DNA of 64,000 nucleotides from Pipra filicauda (GCF_003945595.2 NW_024104669.1:304349-368348); one strand, 5' to 3'. Positions 9,871-25,400 are shown, counted from the first letter of the stretch. Numbers and translations are program-made. Notes: generated by a model from the sequence alone, not told the origin.

Positions 9871-12800
9871 TGTGAAATCTCGAAATCTCCCCGGCTTCCT
9901 CGTTGTGGCCGCTTCTGTTTGTGAAACGTGGAGGCCGAGCGTCAGAAGTGATTTCTGAGAGCGAGCTTCACCCTGGGGACCTTAGCTGAGATTCTGTTTT
10001 GACATCACTATGTTTTTCCAGTAACGGCACTGAAAAAGCTGTTGAGAGGTTTTCTTTTAGACTGTAGTATACTGCATGGAAGATTTTTCTTTGGAAGTCC
10101 ATTTTTCCTAATAACGTAGGGATGAAACAGTATAAATGATGGGTAGTAATGCAAAATACATTTTAAATAATATTTCAAACTCATTTCAGGCATTAGAGTA
10201 GTGAAGATTCACAGCCAGGTACTTTAGAGGAAAAGTTCAAGGGATGAAACATTGCAAGCATTTTAGAGACGAGTAGTGCTTATTTGACTAGTAGAACATC
10301 TTGGTGATGTGTTTATGTTACTGAAGTCTCTTTGTAACTGCATATGGAAGAATTGTTAACACTTCAGTGTTACTTTATGGGTATGCTTTCGAGAAAGTGT
10401 CAAGGGAAACTCCCCCAAGGGATGGTGCCTAATTGTTGAATCTAAAATGGTAAAAGAGCATTGTAATCAATTTCTTAAGCCCTTATAAGTGACAACTTGC
10501 ATTCTTTAATAGTACTGAATGAGATAGAGATGGGTTAGAGCACTGCTGGTCTTGCAAGGTTGAATTTATTTTTGGTTTTGAGATATGAAAGTTTTCATCG
10601 TTCAGTGTTAAAATAGTTCAATGACCTGTAGAACTGTAAATATCAAGGTAGCTATCTCAGTGATGTCCATAAAGTTGGAATTCTAGAACCTGTCCCTGGA
10701 AGGCCTGAACTTTGGATCAACATGGTCTGTAGAGAAATTCTTGTATAAACTTTGTTTCTCATTTTCCTAACTTTTTTTTGGTTATATAGCAAACTCATTT
10801 TGCTGGTGTTGGCCAGAAATTGCTTACAGTGGCCTCTTGGAAGCAGTTACACCCATTAATGGGTGGGTTTACCCACATTCAGCAGAACTAGGACCATGGT
10901 TTGTACTCAAAATATTTTAGTGTGGTAGGGTATGGAATGGACAATGTTTAGGAAAAAAACACCACCTTGAAAGCATCAGCTTGATTATCTGTACTTGTAC
11001 TGTGATATTGAATGTTTTAAAACTGAGAAATATATGTGTTGTGGGCCATTCCATTTGTGTGTGGGGATATCCATTTGTGAATATTTCTAAAGTGTGTATG
11101 GCTGAAACAATTGAAACAGCAAAAATAGCGAAGAGTGACAGTGGAACTGTGCTATGACACGTTCTGCTCAGTACATTACAAAAAAGTGCTGGTCATAGAG
11201 TTGCATGGTGTAAGCAACAGCTCACTTATCCATTCTTTTCTGTATTTCCTGCTTTATCCTGTGGTCCCTTTCTTTAAATTTTTTGGCTTTCATTTTATAC
11301 TGGGTCTATATATATTCTTTGTCCAACCAGCATTTGTTTCTGTTTTTCTAACCATTCTGTAGCACTTCTCCTTTCTTCACTTCTTGTTTGGTGTTCCCCG
11401 TAGTTCTGATTTCAAGCCCTCTCACATAAAACAAACGCTTAAAACTCTTCTATCAAGCTTTTTTTTCTTTGTATGTATTTGACAAAACTCCATTGAGTAA
11501 GTACCTTGAATGGGAAATCATCTTCCTTTCCATGCCTATTAGAAATGGAGCAGAACTTCAGGAAAACCAATGACGCAGAAATGGTGAGGAAGGGAACTTC
11601 ATTGGGTTAATGATTCCTGGGAGCTACGACTGTTACACCTGTGCCATCTGACTTTAAGCAGGAGAGAAGGACCCTGGTTATTCAGATGAACAATTAATTT
11701 TTGCCTCACATATTAAGGAATCATAAAATGCTATAATTCATTGGGATGTTAGCATAAGAAAAAGATTTGCTGCAAGTCTGTTAGGTGTTTGTAACTTCAG
11801 GCTTGTTTGTGGTAGATTTGGAGTCATCATATGAAGTCTGAACAGTTGGTCTTGGAAAGCTAACTTTGAAAGGTTGGAAAACTTTACTTATTGAAAGCAA
11901 TTTTTCTTTGCAATGGGTCTATTAATTTTTTTCTTTTTAATGGGAAAAGACATTTAAAATTTTGATGGTGAGCTGATTTTCCCAGTCTGTAATGCAGGGA
12001 GTGAGACTGTGTCATTGTAAATACATAATTGTTTCCTTAGCCAGTATAATCTCTGGAAACTTTATACATATTCTTTAGAGGGTATTTATGTTTGAGGAAA
12101 ACATGAGAATGCAGTGTTCCATCTCTCTTACTGAATAGGATTCTGGATTTCTGTGTTATGGCTCTTCCGCCTTTTACTTGGTAACTTGTTGCCCCTACAA
12201 TGATTACACGGATGAAAGACCTATGTGTGGTGTTTTGGGCAAAGTTTGCTACCACATTCTAATTCTTAAAAATGCAATATGTGATTTGTTCTTCCTCAAA
12301 AAGATTGAGTGCTGTAGTCTGTGCTCACGAAAGGTAGGTTAATCTCTGCTCATTCAAAGCTGCTACAGAAGACATTGCAGATATCAAAATTTGACATTTA
12401 GATTCTGTCAAGGTGCACTTTGATTTTGTTCTTCACTCCCTTACTAAAAAAAATCCAGGAGCTGTCAACCAGCAACCTATGTTTCTTAGTCACAGAACAT
12501 ATATGCTCCTAACTTCTTGAACTTGTCTGCAAAGTAACTCAACATCATTTATGTTTAGTACCAACACTCTCTTGACTAATGCCAGTACGTGTTACTTTAT
12601 TGATGGTCTACAATAGCAACAGAGACATCAAGGCTAGGAAGTGTTCCCCTTTTCATTGAAATTTTTAGCTGCCAGGAGAACCTTAGTTGCATGAAAGAAT
12701 AGACTAAATTTTTTTGCAGTTAAGTAATTTTTGGCATTTACTTACTTTAAAAAACTGTCCTAATCTGAAAAATTATTGGAAAAGATATAATGTCAGAGTT

Positions 12801-13279
12801 GAAATTTGTTTGGTTTTTCCTTTTTTTTCTCTCTGATACTTTCAGAAAAAGTTGTTGTACAGAAGCTGGAAAATACATGCAGCTGTGAAAATATGATTTG
12901 GGTCCTGTTTTTTGGATTTATTTTCAGTTAGATTGTTTGCTTGTAATCTCTCTGTGAAAGTACAGTTGAAAGATGCTAATGTTGCAAACTCAGCCCACCT
13001 TAACTTGCAGCATGGGCAGTTTAAAAAGACTTTCCAACTGTGCAGATGTGATTTGGAAGATAGGAAAAATGAATTTGAAACCACATGATACTCTTGGGTA
13101 AAATCTCTTAGAGTGATTGGAACTGCACTTTAGTAACATGGAATGAGATATTTTTCTTCAGGCCAAGCTTTGAATGCTGCATTAATGGCAGATATTTTTT
13201 CTTCTCTCCCTTGCTTTCCTTCTACTAGTGTCCTGCCTTTATCTTCAGAAGCAGAAAGCATCAAGATAAAGGCAGAAAA
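9871..13279 (+). other. probable 5' intron of ATP6V1C1
   Basis: AT-rich, with no coding block or named repeat. It lies between the CpG island and the first coding exon. Acceptor candidates before the start codon are the tracts ending CTACTAG at 13228 and CTTCAG at 13248; the choice cannot be made from sequence alone. Confidence 0.55.
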
Positions 13280-13411
13280 ATGACCGAGTTTTGGCTGATT
13301 TCTGCTCCTGGGGAAAAAACCTGTCAACAGACGTGGGAGAAACTACATGCAGCAACTACAAAACACAACAATCTTTCTACTAATTCAAAGTTCAACATTC
13401 CGGACTTGAAG
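13280..13411 (+). CDS. ATP6V1C1: ATP6V1C1 coding exon 1 (residues 1-44)
   Basis: The ATG at 13280 gives the conserved N-terminus [11 protein letters not shown]. The donor is AAG|GTATGT after residue 44, phase 0. A 5' UTR portion of the same exon precedes the ATG. Confidence 0.95.
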
Positions 13412-16400
13412 GTATGTAAACCCTGTGTCATCTCCTAAGAAGTGTGTTTGTTTTGCATCATCTTTGTTTCTCTAGACTAAAACTGCAGGTGAGGAGTACT
13501 TGCAGACGCTTTAGGGAGTACAGCTGACTTCTTTTGATGTTTATGTGTGGATCTCAAAAAATAATTGAGACAACAGTTACCTTTTTTGTGAACTTTGCTC
13601 ATTCTATATGTTTTAAAGGTTCAGCAACCTGAGTTCTTTTAGCTAATACAGCAGTTTTTCCAAGGATGATCTTATGCTGCTGGCAGTTAGTTGGGGAAGA
13701 AAAATGGAAACTTGTGATCTGAGTACTGAGATGATAGTTTGACTGTTTTGTTTTGCTTTTTTTGTTTTTTTCCTTCTGCTTTGTCTGTTCCTTTTCTATC
13801 TGAGATGCAGTGGAAAGGCTCAGTTTAAAATACAGTGTAGTCAAACAGCTGCTGCCTTTTCTCTGTCCAGAAGTAACATTCTTCTGTTAAAGTAGTGGTT
13901 ATCTCTGGCTGAGCATTCCAGTGTGACCTGCCAGTGTGTTATGGAAAATGGGAAAAAAACTGTTTAAATTATTCCTGTGAGAAGCAAGTAGGAAGAAAAT
14001 ATTAAAGCAGTTTATTTTGGTTTAATATGATCATCAGCATATGGAAAAGTTACAAGCCAGTGTATTTGTTAAGAAAAGGTCTATCCTGACACCTGAATAT
14101 TTATTGAACAAGAAGAATTGTGAGCTCAGCTTAGTGGATTGAAAGCTCATCAAAGTTTATAAAAATGAAGAGAAAAAAAATGCCATTGATCTTTGTCTAC
14201 ATAATGGATCAAGTTCGGGTGGTGTGATGCCTTCTTCCTGTCTCTGCTATGGAACAAGCCCAGGCACAAAGTGCTTCAGTGTGTCTTTTAAGAGGATATT
14301 CCAACTGCCATGACTTTGGACTGTCCTGAGTTAGAATAGGGACTAAACAAATGTCTGTCTCCTCCCAGGGGATCCTTGGCATAAGTCAGGATGGCTACAG
14401 CACTTAGGGGAGTTGTCACTGAAAACTGATGGGGCCCATTAGGGCTAGAAACGATTGATTTTGCTTCTACTCTACTTCCTGTAGGGCAAAAGTTGAATAT
14501 ACCTTATATAAAGTTTGGCTTCTGTGGACCTGGTAAAACTGTTTGAGTGAGATCCTTTGGTTAAAACTCATTGAAACAGTGATTTAGTCTCCACTGAACA
14601 GCAGCCTTATTGCTTGAAGACTTACTTGTCCTCTGGCTTATAAGTGACTAGTTAAAACATGAGCTTCTTTATTCTGCATGTGGCTTAGAAGAAGGTGGGG
14701 CATAGAAAGTGATTTAGTTGTGGTGTTTCTTAAATAATTCTGCTCCTTTCTGCTTCAAGGCTAAAGAGAAAAGGAATAATGTGAATCTGAGTGCTCAAAT
14801 GTATAGAACATAGATGCTAGACTACAAATAATGTTATAGTGTCTTGGCTAGACAGAAGATTCACTTATGCCTTGTAATATTTCAGCAAGAAATGTGTACT
14901 CTAGATAACTACTTGAAATTAGGCAAGAAAGTGTTTTCTGGAGGAGAAGGGAAGAAAGAGTGAAAGCCAGACAAACCAGATGTTCTGTTACCCCAGATGC
15001 AAAAAGTCCAGACTCTTGTTGGTCTGACTGCTGCACTACTCTTCTATTGTCAGTTTTCAATGTCCTCTGGTTGCCTCCAGCACTGACTCCTGATTAGAGA
15101 AATTTCAGATTTGATCTAAACTAGTAAATCAAATGCTGAAGCTAGTGCCTTGTGGGAAATACAACCAATTCATAAATTAAACTTTGTTTTAACATGTTTT
15201 GGATTGCTGGACTGAAACCATGCACCAAACTAGTGAGTTAATCTGATACTGTAGTGCTTTATGGGAGTCTCTTGAGCAAATGAAACACAGTGTGACTTTG
15301 GTAAATCGAAAAGTCTGAAGTCCTAGAGTCCAGCATTTCGTGTAGTTCTGCAAAGCTGCCTGTTGGGAAGATTTAAGTTTTATTGTTATTTGGTTTTACC
15401 TTTTATGTTTATATACAACTACTAATGCATTTTGATCTTTGCTTCTAGGTTGGCACACTGGATGTTTTGGTTGGTTTGTCAGATGAGCTGGCTAAACTGG
15501 ATGCTTTTGTGGAGAGGTAACAGCTTATTTTGACTAGGATGCAAAATATTAATGATATGATGGTTTGCTGAGTCCTAATAATAGACAGGTTATTTTCAGC
15601 ATTTTTTGTTCCATAGTGATCCTCTGCAGGCAGTCAGCAAGCTACAAGATTACAGAAAGCTAGGATGCTGGTTTTCCTAGTATCTGTTCTTGAAAAAAGG
15701 AAAACAATCTGAACTTCTTGTGGAATATGCATTGATGAAGGATGGTTGTCCCTACAGTAGTGCTATGTGCTGCTGGGTCCTGGAGAATGGTTAAGAATTG
15801 AGCCTGGCAGCTTCAGGAAGTGATGGTATAATGGACTAAAGCAAGAGTACAATTTACAGACTTTGAGAATGTACCAAATTATTTCCTAATCCACAGAAAT
15901 GCTTGAACAGCACTAATATTAAAATGCAAGACCTGTTAATTTTGAAGTAACTACTGACCCTTGGAAAATGATTTTGAGCAAAAGTAACAATATTTCACAT
16001 AACCAGAACTTGTGGAGCCATCTTCTGTTTCAAGGAGAGAAGTTTTAAGTAGTTGTTTTAAGTAGAAAAGGAAACTATTTATCATGGCCCATGTGAGTAA
16101 TGTTATAAATGGCTTTTCTAGTCAGGTAAGCAGGTCTTGAGTATCGGATTTCCTTGTCAGAGTTGTCTTGTGTTTAATTTGGATTATTGATGATTTCTAC
16201 CTCACTGTCTATTTTTAGAAAGAGTTAGGATTTTGAAAGTATTACAGACTTCCAAAAAGTTTGGAATGACATTTGAAGTCTACACCAATATGAGGGAGCT
16301 CACCTCACCTTTTTGAGAACTGATGAGAAGCAACACTAAAGAAGGTTTTAAATAAAGTTGTGGAATATTTTTGAGAAGTTGGTCTCCTCCAGATACTGAG

Positions 16401-19400
16401 CCCAGCTTGTGCTCTTGGAATGCTTGTATGTAAAGCAATCATCATTGTCCTTGTTTGACCCAATCACTTTGGATCCAATCTCAGGCAATTTAAAATCAGT
16501 TTTGTGAATGATATTTCTCAAATGGCATGTTTTGTTTTTGTTTTTTTACATATCTTTATCTTTCATTTTTCAGTGTTGTAAAGAAAGTGGCCCAGTATAT
16601 GGCTGATGTTCTAGAAGACAGTAAAGATAAAGTTCAGGAGAATCTTCTGGCTAATGGAGGTAAAGTGTTAACCATGATTTGTGCATCCTAAAACTGTAGG
16701 AGGGAAGGCAGTGATCCTGAAACTTACTGAGGTTCTGTGAAGCCAAGTGCAAGGTGCTACACCTGGGTCAGGGCAACCCTCAAATGAATGGATTGAGAAC
16801 AGCCCTGCTGAGAAGGATTTCGGGGTGCATTTTATTTTAGTAAAAAGCTGCACTTGTCTCTGAATCAGTACTTTGTTTTCAAAGCCATTTCATAGAATTT
16901 AACACAGCTCATATTGATGGAAGAGAGGCTGATATGAGTGGATTAGCATGATTCTTAGGTAGGGGCTTGGAGTAGTGTCTCTCATAAGTAGCTTTACAAA
17001 GCTGAGGCTTCAAGTGAGCCACGTAATCACTGCTGCCTTTCTTGCCTTCGTAACCCTCCCTCCTCTAACCCATTTTTCTCACAGAGCAAAAAATAATTGC
17101 TCCTGTCTGTAGTTCTCCAGCGATCACTGAGTTGGTAGTAAATATCATTTAGGGTCTACAGTGGTGGAGAAACCAATATCTTGAAGGCAGAAGTCACGGA
17201 TAACCTACAACTTGATTGTTTATTTTCAGATTTCTCTAAGCAACAGGGTCCGCACTTGGCAAGGTCCACAAAGACTCTGTTACAGTTCTGTTCTGTTACA
17301 GCAATTCTACATGGAATATAATACCTCCATCTTTTTGTTGCCTATCTTAACAAAGTTCATTACAATTTTAGTTGACTTGGTCACCTACATAACAAGGTTC
17401 CAGTGGGATATGGCCAAATACCCAATCAAGCAATCCTTGAAGAATATTTCAGAAATTATTACAAAGGTAAGGTAATTTGTTTTATGAAAATTTCGTATTT
17501 GAACTTCAGATACTTATGCACAAAACTTGCTACTCAAAGCTATTTGTCTGTTTTAGTCAGATAACAATAGTAGTGAACCTTGTAGCAGTTAGTAACAAAA
17601 GACATACATAGGAGGCAGATAGGGTTTGGAGAGTGCTCCCTGAAAGCCATCATGCTGTCTTTCCTGATTTTTGTTTCCTAAGGTCACTGAGTTAACAAAT
17701 AAATAGCTAGCAGATGATGTTGCTTACATTCAAATTTTGCTATACTAGCATGCTGTTTGTCTGATGTTCTCAGACCTTGTGGGCTATTAGTGAACCAGGG
17801 AACTTATTTACCTTCTGAAAGCTGTGGCACTCAGTTGTGAGGGGAAAAATAAGCCTTCAGTGTTAGATGTAAGAAAAGCTCATTTGAGAGTTTTCATGTG
17901 TTTTCCTCATCTTTACCTTGGCAAAATGTTTTGTACTTTGAGGGTTTCGTTTGGTTTGTGCTTGCTGTGAGCCTAGACAGGGTCCTCAGCAGCGACTGAC
18001 TGTAGTCAAACAGTGAGAGAGTTCTCTGTAAGCAACTCTTGCTTTAATATCTTCACAGCTTTTTCATTTTTTTTGCTTTCCTGTTTTATGTAATCTGCAG
18101 ACTGGCTCTTGGAATTGTCTGTCACTAGCTGGAAATACATAACCTGGAAAAAAAAAGCAGCTTCTTTGGATACCTACAGAGATAGACTCTGATGATGCCT
18201 AAGTAGGGACTATAATTGGGGTTGGGATGGACAGACTTGTGCTTTGCTATAACTGCAGATTCCTGAACCTATTAATTTAATTTTTTTTTCAGAGATTACA
18301 AAAATCTTAATATATGGTACAAAGCTGACTGAGAATGCAACTAACACTTTTAATTTTTGATATTTTCTTTGGGACTATCACTGCTTCTTGAAGTTTTTCC
18401 ACAAATTACAGTCAGTTACTATTCCTGGAAAACATCTGCAGTGTGGCATTTTGTTGGAGGAAGACTGTCTCATGGCTCTTAAGATTGGCACATTGAAAAT
18501 ATCTCACAGATATAATAATCTTAATATCTGACACTACTTTAGTACATATTCACTTCAGAAGAAGAAGGTATCAAAAATGAAGTTTTGATCTATTTCCAGC
18601 TGTTATAATACAGAGCTTGTTTCTGTTGCAGTTAAACTTCCTGAAAAAGAAACAAAGGACATGAAGGGACATGCCCTTTATTGAAAATTATCAAGGATTC
18701 AGTGCATGTTATGCTGTGTCCTGGAGTTTGCTAGATAAATAATCTGCTTGCAGCAAAGTTGTATACCAGAACCTGAACTTTAACTGTCTTACATTCTTCA
18801 TCTGCATCAGGGACCTCATTGAATTATTAGGCAGCATATTGAATGCAGAGAAACAGCTCTGCTGTAGTTAGGCCTGAGTCATCCTGTTGAGGGTTTCCAT
18901 TCCTCTTCATGTTTAGCTGTACTTGTATTACGTAGGGACAGAGAAGGAAGATGACTGAAGAAGCTGCCTTATGTTCTTGTAGAAGTGACTCTACAAGGAG
19001 ATCATGTTGTGGGACTTCAAGCAGTTTTGTCCCAAGGCAAAGAGAGTCCTGACGTAGTTAAGGTCTTCACTTTGGCATGTGATTAACATGGTGATACAGA
19101 AAAAATGATAGAGCTACATTAATTAAAATCTATGAAGCCTTTTGACATGTTAAATAATTTGAAAAGCTTGTCACATCATGAGATTCTATTTTTCCTGTAT
19201 GGTTTATATCCTCACTCACTGTGGCAGCAGGTTCTGATATCTGCCAAAATGAGTAACAGCAATTGCAGTGGGGAGTTTGTCAGTTGAATAAAAATTACAG
19301 CAGTGCTAAAAACATTTGAAATAAAATGAAATATGCTGAAAATATCCATCAAGTTTTTTCAGCTTATAATGTTCAGAAGTACCATGAACCCCAGTGTCAA

Positions 19401-22400
19401 TACTGAATACTTCAAAGATGACATCTGTGCCATGTGACAGCTGTCTTAATCTAGTCATTCTTTGAATTTGAAATTAGTCATAAGACTGTTATGCAAGGAG
19501 ACAACCTTGATAGCCTTGGTGCCCTAATCCAACCGTTCCAGCAACCCAGGCATCCACTGATGTACAATAGCTCAGTTGTATACAAGAGGACACTCGTGTA
19601 TTGCCAACAACTTTGTAAGTGGTTTAAACATCTGGGTTTTCTATGTGTAGAAGTAGGCTCACTAAGTTAGATTGATACTTTCTTTAGCAATATCACAAGT
19701 CTGCCTCCTTTTGCAATGACCTTTGTGAGTTATTCACCAATTCTGCTCCCCAAAGGAAGTTTATATTGTTGTTTCATTTGGTAATTTTACACAATTACAT
19801 TTTCAAGAGCTCTGCTGTGACACTGAGGTTTGTGGTTCTGCATTCTCTAACATTCAATAGGAAGCAAAGCTGGTTGTTGTTTACAGTAAACTCTAGCCAG
19901 CGCCGCAGTAACAGGATTTTGTCTGAACAGTCTTCTTTTAAAAGGCTACTGACTTTAAAAATGAGAGCAACTAGAGTGTTGCCAATTAGGAAATGGTGAA
20001 TGGAATGGGTTTGTAAAGGCAGTGTTTGGTATCGATGGTTTTTGGGGTTTGTCATTAAGTAATGCATAGTTAGACTGTTGTTGAAAGTCTTGAGCCTTGG
20101 AAAAGGCAGAGGGAAAGGTTGTCAGTCTGGGAAAAAGTCCAGGTGCACCAAGGCACTACCTTAATAGCTTCTGATTAATTTTTTCCCTATGCTGACTTCT
20201 ACCTGTACAAAAAAAAAAGTGTTAGTGTTACTTCTTGTAGTGTAAAATAGTTGTGTGACACCTGCTGAAATGTTCCACAAGCTTTGCTAAAGGTTATATC
20301 AGTCAAAGAATTTAAATAGCCTGAAATACTCATCTGTTTAAATCAATTTTGTTATTTTCAGATAATTTTGTCTAAAGCATTGCTGTGTCTGTAATGGTGC
20401 AAGCTGTTAATGTGTGGCCAAATAAAACTACCAGAATGGTCAGGATTTTGATGACTTTTTCCTGCTACAGACAAGCCAACTTCGGTGTTACCGTAAACAA
20501 GGTCGCTATTTAACTAAGTGACCTTGCTTTTAAGAGATATTTATTTTGTGGAAACAAAATCATATCTGGATCTCCCAGATGAAGTGTTTTATACAAACAA
20601 AATGTTTCGTCAATGGCATAAATCCATATAAAGCGAGACTCCCTTGACTGTGTTCAGAAACTTGTCCCTGGGAATTTTAATGTGCTTATACCTCCATACC
20701 ATAGTGAGGAGGCAGTGAAGCAGACAGTAGGCAGCACTATTATGCCAGACCAACACTGTGCCACATTCTTTGTTACCCAACTGTTACTGGGTATATTGAT
20801 TTAAAATACTTCCTTGTATAGGGTACACACAGATATGCGTATGGTCGGCTGTTTAAGACGTACTAATTGCTTCATTTGTTTTGTGTTCTTCCACTTACTG
20901 CCAAGTTACTTAGCTGGGAATGAATAGTTTTTGGTAATCATGCTAATTTGTCCTGGAGGATGGATTTGAGAAGGATGTCTTGCAGAAATGGCAAGCCAAA
21001 CATGAGTTCTCTTCTAGTTCTTTAGACACTGTTCCTTTTCTTTTTATCTTTAAGGGAGTAAACCAGATTGACAATGATCTAAAAGCAAGAGCCTCGGCAT
21101 ACAATAATCTGAAAGGGAATCTTCAGAATTTGGAAAGAAAGAATGCGTAAGTTACATTGGTTTTTGCTAATTGAGCACAGGGAAGTTATCTAAGCATGAA
21201 AACTTAAAAAATGTGGAGTGATACAGGCTCTAAGCTTAATGTATTTTTGAGGTATTTATTGACCTTGAATAGCAGCTGTCATAAAAGAACATTTATTACC
21301 AGCTGACTGATTGGTATTAGCTTCCTTGTGAATGAAAAGCTATTACGAAATCACAAAAGCATGTACAAATAGTATAAATTGCTGGAGCTTTTGAGAGGAG
21401 CTTGCTGTTAGTGGTGTGTAACACTGCTCCGAAGTTGTCTCTCGTCTAAACAAGGAAGTCTTTCCTTCACTCCAATTTATGCTTTAAGCATATTAATATT
21501 ACTGGGTTTCTTCCCCCATTATTAACCAGCAGAGACAGCAGTTGTGTGCACACAGATAACAAATTAAACAGGGACTGCCTGTTGTCTTGTCACATACGTG
21601 TGATGATTATCTGAAATACAGTTGAGGTACAGTAGTTCTTCTGTGCAAATATGGTTGATTAATTTGCCCCAACCCTGCCATTACAGTTAATGGTACAAGC
21701 CTGCTGGCTGATTCAGAAATATGGGTCATACTAATGATAATATGTGACAAGCTGTTTTAGGAGTGAGCCATAACTTCTGTGTTAAGCCATGGTAATTTGT
21801 GAGCTGAGCCCCATTAAATCTATGTATGTTCTTCATCTTTTGTGAATATGAGGCAATAGGCTGCTCTGACTTTTTTTATTGAGGTTCTGTAGGTCTGTAC
21901 TAGACTACTTGTAACTCTGAGGCTCCATGTAGTAGAATTCACAATTCATGGTTTTAATGCTTCTTTTGGTTTTAAATAACTTTTAAAAAGAAAAGTTGGC
22001 TGCTTAAGCATGTGAGGTATTTGGAATATGGAAATGACGCACAGCAGCGGAGCTACTGATAAAAACTTTCAGTGACTTTGGACAGTGCGATATAAAATGC
22101 ACGTAAGGGCATTTTGTTTGCTCTGCTAATAGCAATTGGTTAGGTAAAACGTATTTTTGAAAATGTTATATTATCAAGCACTGTAAACTTATCCAGACAA
22201 ATTCAGTTCTTAAACATGTAATTGTTCTGGCTGTCTTTGTTTCTCTGCAGGGGAAGCTTGCTAACCAGAAGTCTTGCTGATATTGTAAAGAAAGAGGACT
22301 TTGTACTCGATTCAGAATATTTGGTCACATTATTAGTGATTGTACCAAAGTAAGTTTATTTTTCATCTTAAGAGCAGAATAAAATAAGAAATCTAAATCA

Positions 22401-25400
22401 AATAATAGATCTCACAACCCTATAATACTGTAAGAAAGGACATCTGAATTTGTTTAGGGCTTTCCTGGATGAGCAAACACAAACATTCAGATGCTTCGTA
22501 GAGGCAAATGAGCCTGTGTGCCTGTATTCCTTTGTTCATGAGAATTCATCATAAGGAATGCTGAGTGCTCATGAATTTCTTGAAGAAACAGGAGATTAGA
22601 TTTAAATCTCTTATCTAGTGTCTTCTGTGACTAGTCATGCTGCAGAAGGCATCCTTATGAAAATAGTAAGTGCTGAGTAAAAACATGACTTGTTTTACAT
22701 TAGAAGGCTTAATAATTAAATTATCCTGGTTAGAACTACATTGACTTTCACCACCAAGTGAGTGAAGTGAACTGCTTTGCTCTGCATGTTTTTGGATTGC
22801 CAGAACACAGATTTTTTACTTAGATAAGTCTCTACCAGTGGAACCCTGCTTATGTCATGCCAATGGCTTGCTGGGGGAACAGGTGATTCCTGTTTGAAAT
22901 ATTTAAACAACAGAAACTCCATCTTTTCCCTTGGCCAAGGAAAGTGATGATACAGACACCCTCAAAACTCTTGTAAAATGAGAAAATAGCACTAGACTGT
23001 CTTTGTGGAGCTGGGAACAGAAGGAGCTTCCAACTTTTAAAAAGCTGACTGGCTTTCTTTACAAAATGAAGCAGTAGAGTCTGTCATATGTAAAACTGGT
23101 GAAGAAAAAACAGTTTTGCAGTGACTACAACAGAAAGCAGGTGGTTAGTATATCTCAGCTGTTATTTGTCTTTGATTTTGTTTTTGGTGTTGAAAGGATG
23201 GAACCTCTTCACCACCAACTGCAGAAAGGCAGGGCTTCCAAAATTCTCAGTCCTTCAGGCAAGTGCAGGACCATGGGGAACCTGTTTGTAATTGTGGAAA
23301 AAGTAGTCCTATTAGTAACTCAGAAGAGGAGAGTTGCATAAGGAGTTTCTGATCAACCTTGGCAGTTAAGTCCATTTGGTCCTCTGAGATCTGTACTTAA
23401 TGATGACTGATTTAATTTCGTAGTTCTTTAATTTCAAAAATTTTACACTTTAAATTTACATGAAGACTGAAAATTTATTACTTCTGCTATCATTTTAGTT
23501 TATTTATCAGCAATTATAAAAACAGCAAGAGGAGTACTGTCCCTGATGTCCTGAGTATTTGTTACAACCTACACCTGAGTTGGAAGATGTGATGATTAAA
23601 TGCTTTTAACCTTTTTAAAAGCACTTGATCCTTTAATCTCAGATTTCTTACTACAGTGGTAAAAGTCTAACCATAACCTGTGTATTCTCTAGGGTAAATT
23701 ATAATGACTGGGTTAAGCAGTATGAAACACTAGCAGAGATGGTTGTACCACGTTCCAGCAAGTAAGTCTTTAAATGCTAAGTCTCATATTTGTGCATGCT
23801 GTGTTTTAGGAGTGTTCTTTATCTGGAGTGACTTAGAATTTTAAAGATTGGTCAAAAACTTGTCAAAATGTGTTTATTGATCAAGCCTGATCATGTTGTC
23901 GTTGAGGAAAAATTCAAATGACCTCTAACTCTAGGATTAACAAAGTTATCAAACTTAATTTATGTGGGAAGAGTAAGAGAATTGAAAAGTTAATCCATTT
24001 CTGGTCAGGCATATTCAGCTTCAAACTGGGCATTGTAGGGATTAGCAACAAGTACTGGCTGCTGGCCTGTATGCTTTATGTCTGTATTTGGAGGAACTTG
24101 AAACAAGTTATAGATACTCTTCAAAAGCTTCTAAAGAATGAAGAACTGGAAGTGTAAATGGTTTTCTTATGTGCAAAGAAAGGTAACTTGCCTCTTTAGA
24201 TCCTTGGTACCAAGGTAGTGCTTGGTGTCTGTGATGGGCAAATTTGATAATACTGTTAAACCACTTTACCACATTGAAAATAAAGTCAGTGTGTAGTACA
24301 AAGCATCGATGTGGTTAATTTTAACTGACAGGCTGAGATTTTGATCAGACAGATCTGATATTACCAGCTCTGTGCCAGTTACAAAATCTGAACTTGCTCT
24401 GGATGACTTCACATTTGAGTTGCATTAATTTAAGCCTAGTGGGAGATCTGCTAATGATTCTTAATTACTGGGAAACCATAACCTAGGGGTAGCTTAAGAA
24501 AAGGCTACTCGTTAAACTATTGGATAATGGTTGTGTTGAAGACAGTATGACATTGAGGAACAGACTAAATATCTTCAAGCTTTTTTCCTAAGATGAAACC
24601 TCAAAATAAGCAGTATTATTTTGAATTCTAAAATAGTAAATCTACAGCCTAAGAAACACTTTCTCTTGCCAACCTATATTTTTTTTAATTTGCGTACTTT
24701 TCTATTTTAAATCCATTTAATTTTTCTTTCAAATACATATTTCTAATAAATCCCTAGTCCAAACTTTTCAGTACTGAGCCAGTTTCAGTTCCTTTTTTTG
24801 TAAAATGATTTTTATTTTGAAAAAATATCATATGAAGTGTTTCTGAGTGGTGAAGTCTCTGACTGTGAATTATAAGCTGCCGTCCTTTACGAAGGAAGTA
24901 ATTAAGAGCAGTTGGTTACTTTCTCTATAAGGTGTTTATTTCAGGAACTAAATCCCATAAGATTATCTACATTTATATTCTTGCCTTGTAGCAATAAAGT
25001 ACAACTTATGCAATTGTATGTCAGATCTGTGCTGACTTGAACCTTATTAATTGTGACACTTGGTTTGTTTTTTTCCTATGTAGTGTACTCTTTGAGGACC
25101 AAGACAGTTACCTTTGTAATGTCACCTTGTTCAGGAAGGCAGTGGATGACTTCAAGCACAAAGCCAGAGAATATAAGTAAGGCTTATTTTATGTGTGTTC
25201 TGTCTCTCATGCTTTGAAGGATCTCGATAACCACTTCTGATTTTATCCACTTCCAAACGCAGATTTTTGGTCCGTGACTTCCAGTATAATGAAGAAGAGA
25301 TGAAAGCTGATAAAGAAGAAATGAATAGACTGTCAACTGACAAGAAGAAACAGTTTGTAAGTCTTTATAAACTAGTTATTATAGAAATGTGAGAGACATC

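Noticed and set aside
17212..17475. 87-codon ORF including [20 protein letters not shown]
   Set aside because: Only the part from 17372 is real coding sequence (ATP6V1C1 exon 4). The upstream part is intron read through.
20490..20530. AAGGTC...GACCTT inverted repeat in an ATP6V1C1 intron, possible nuclear receptor site
   Set aside because: Only 6-bp arms with a 15-base spacer, which is expected by chance in a window this size.
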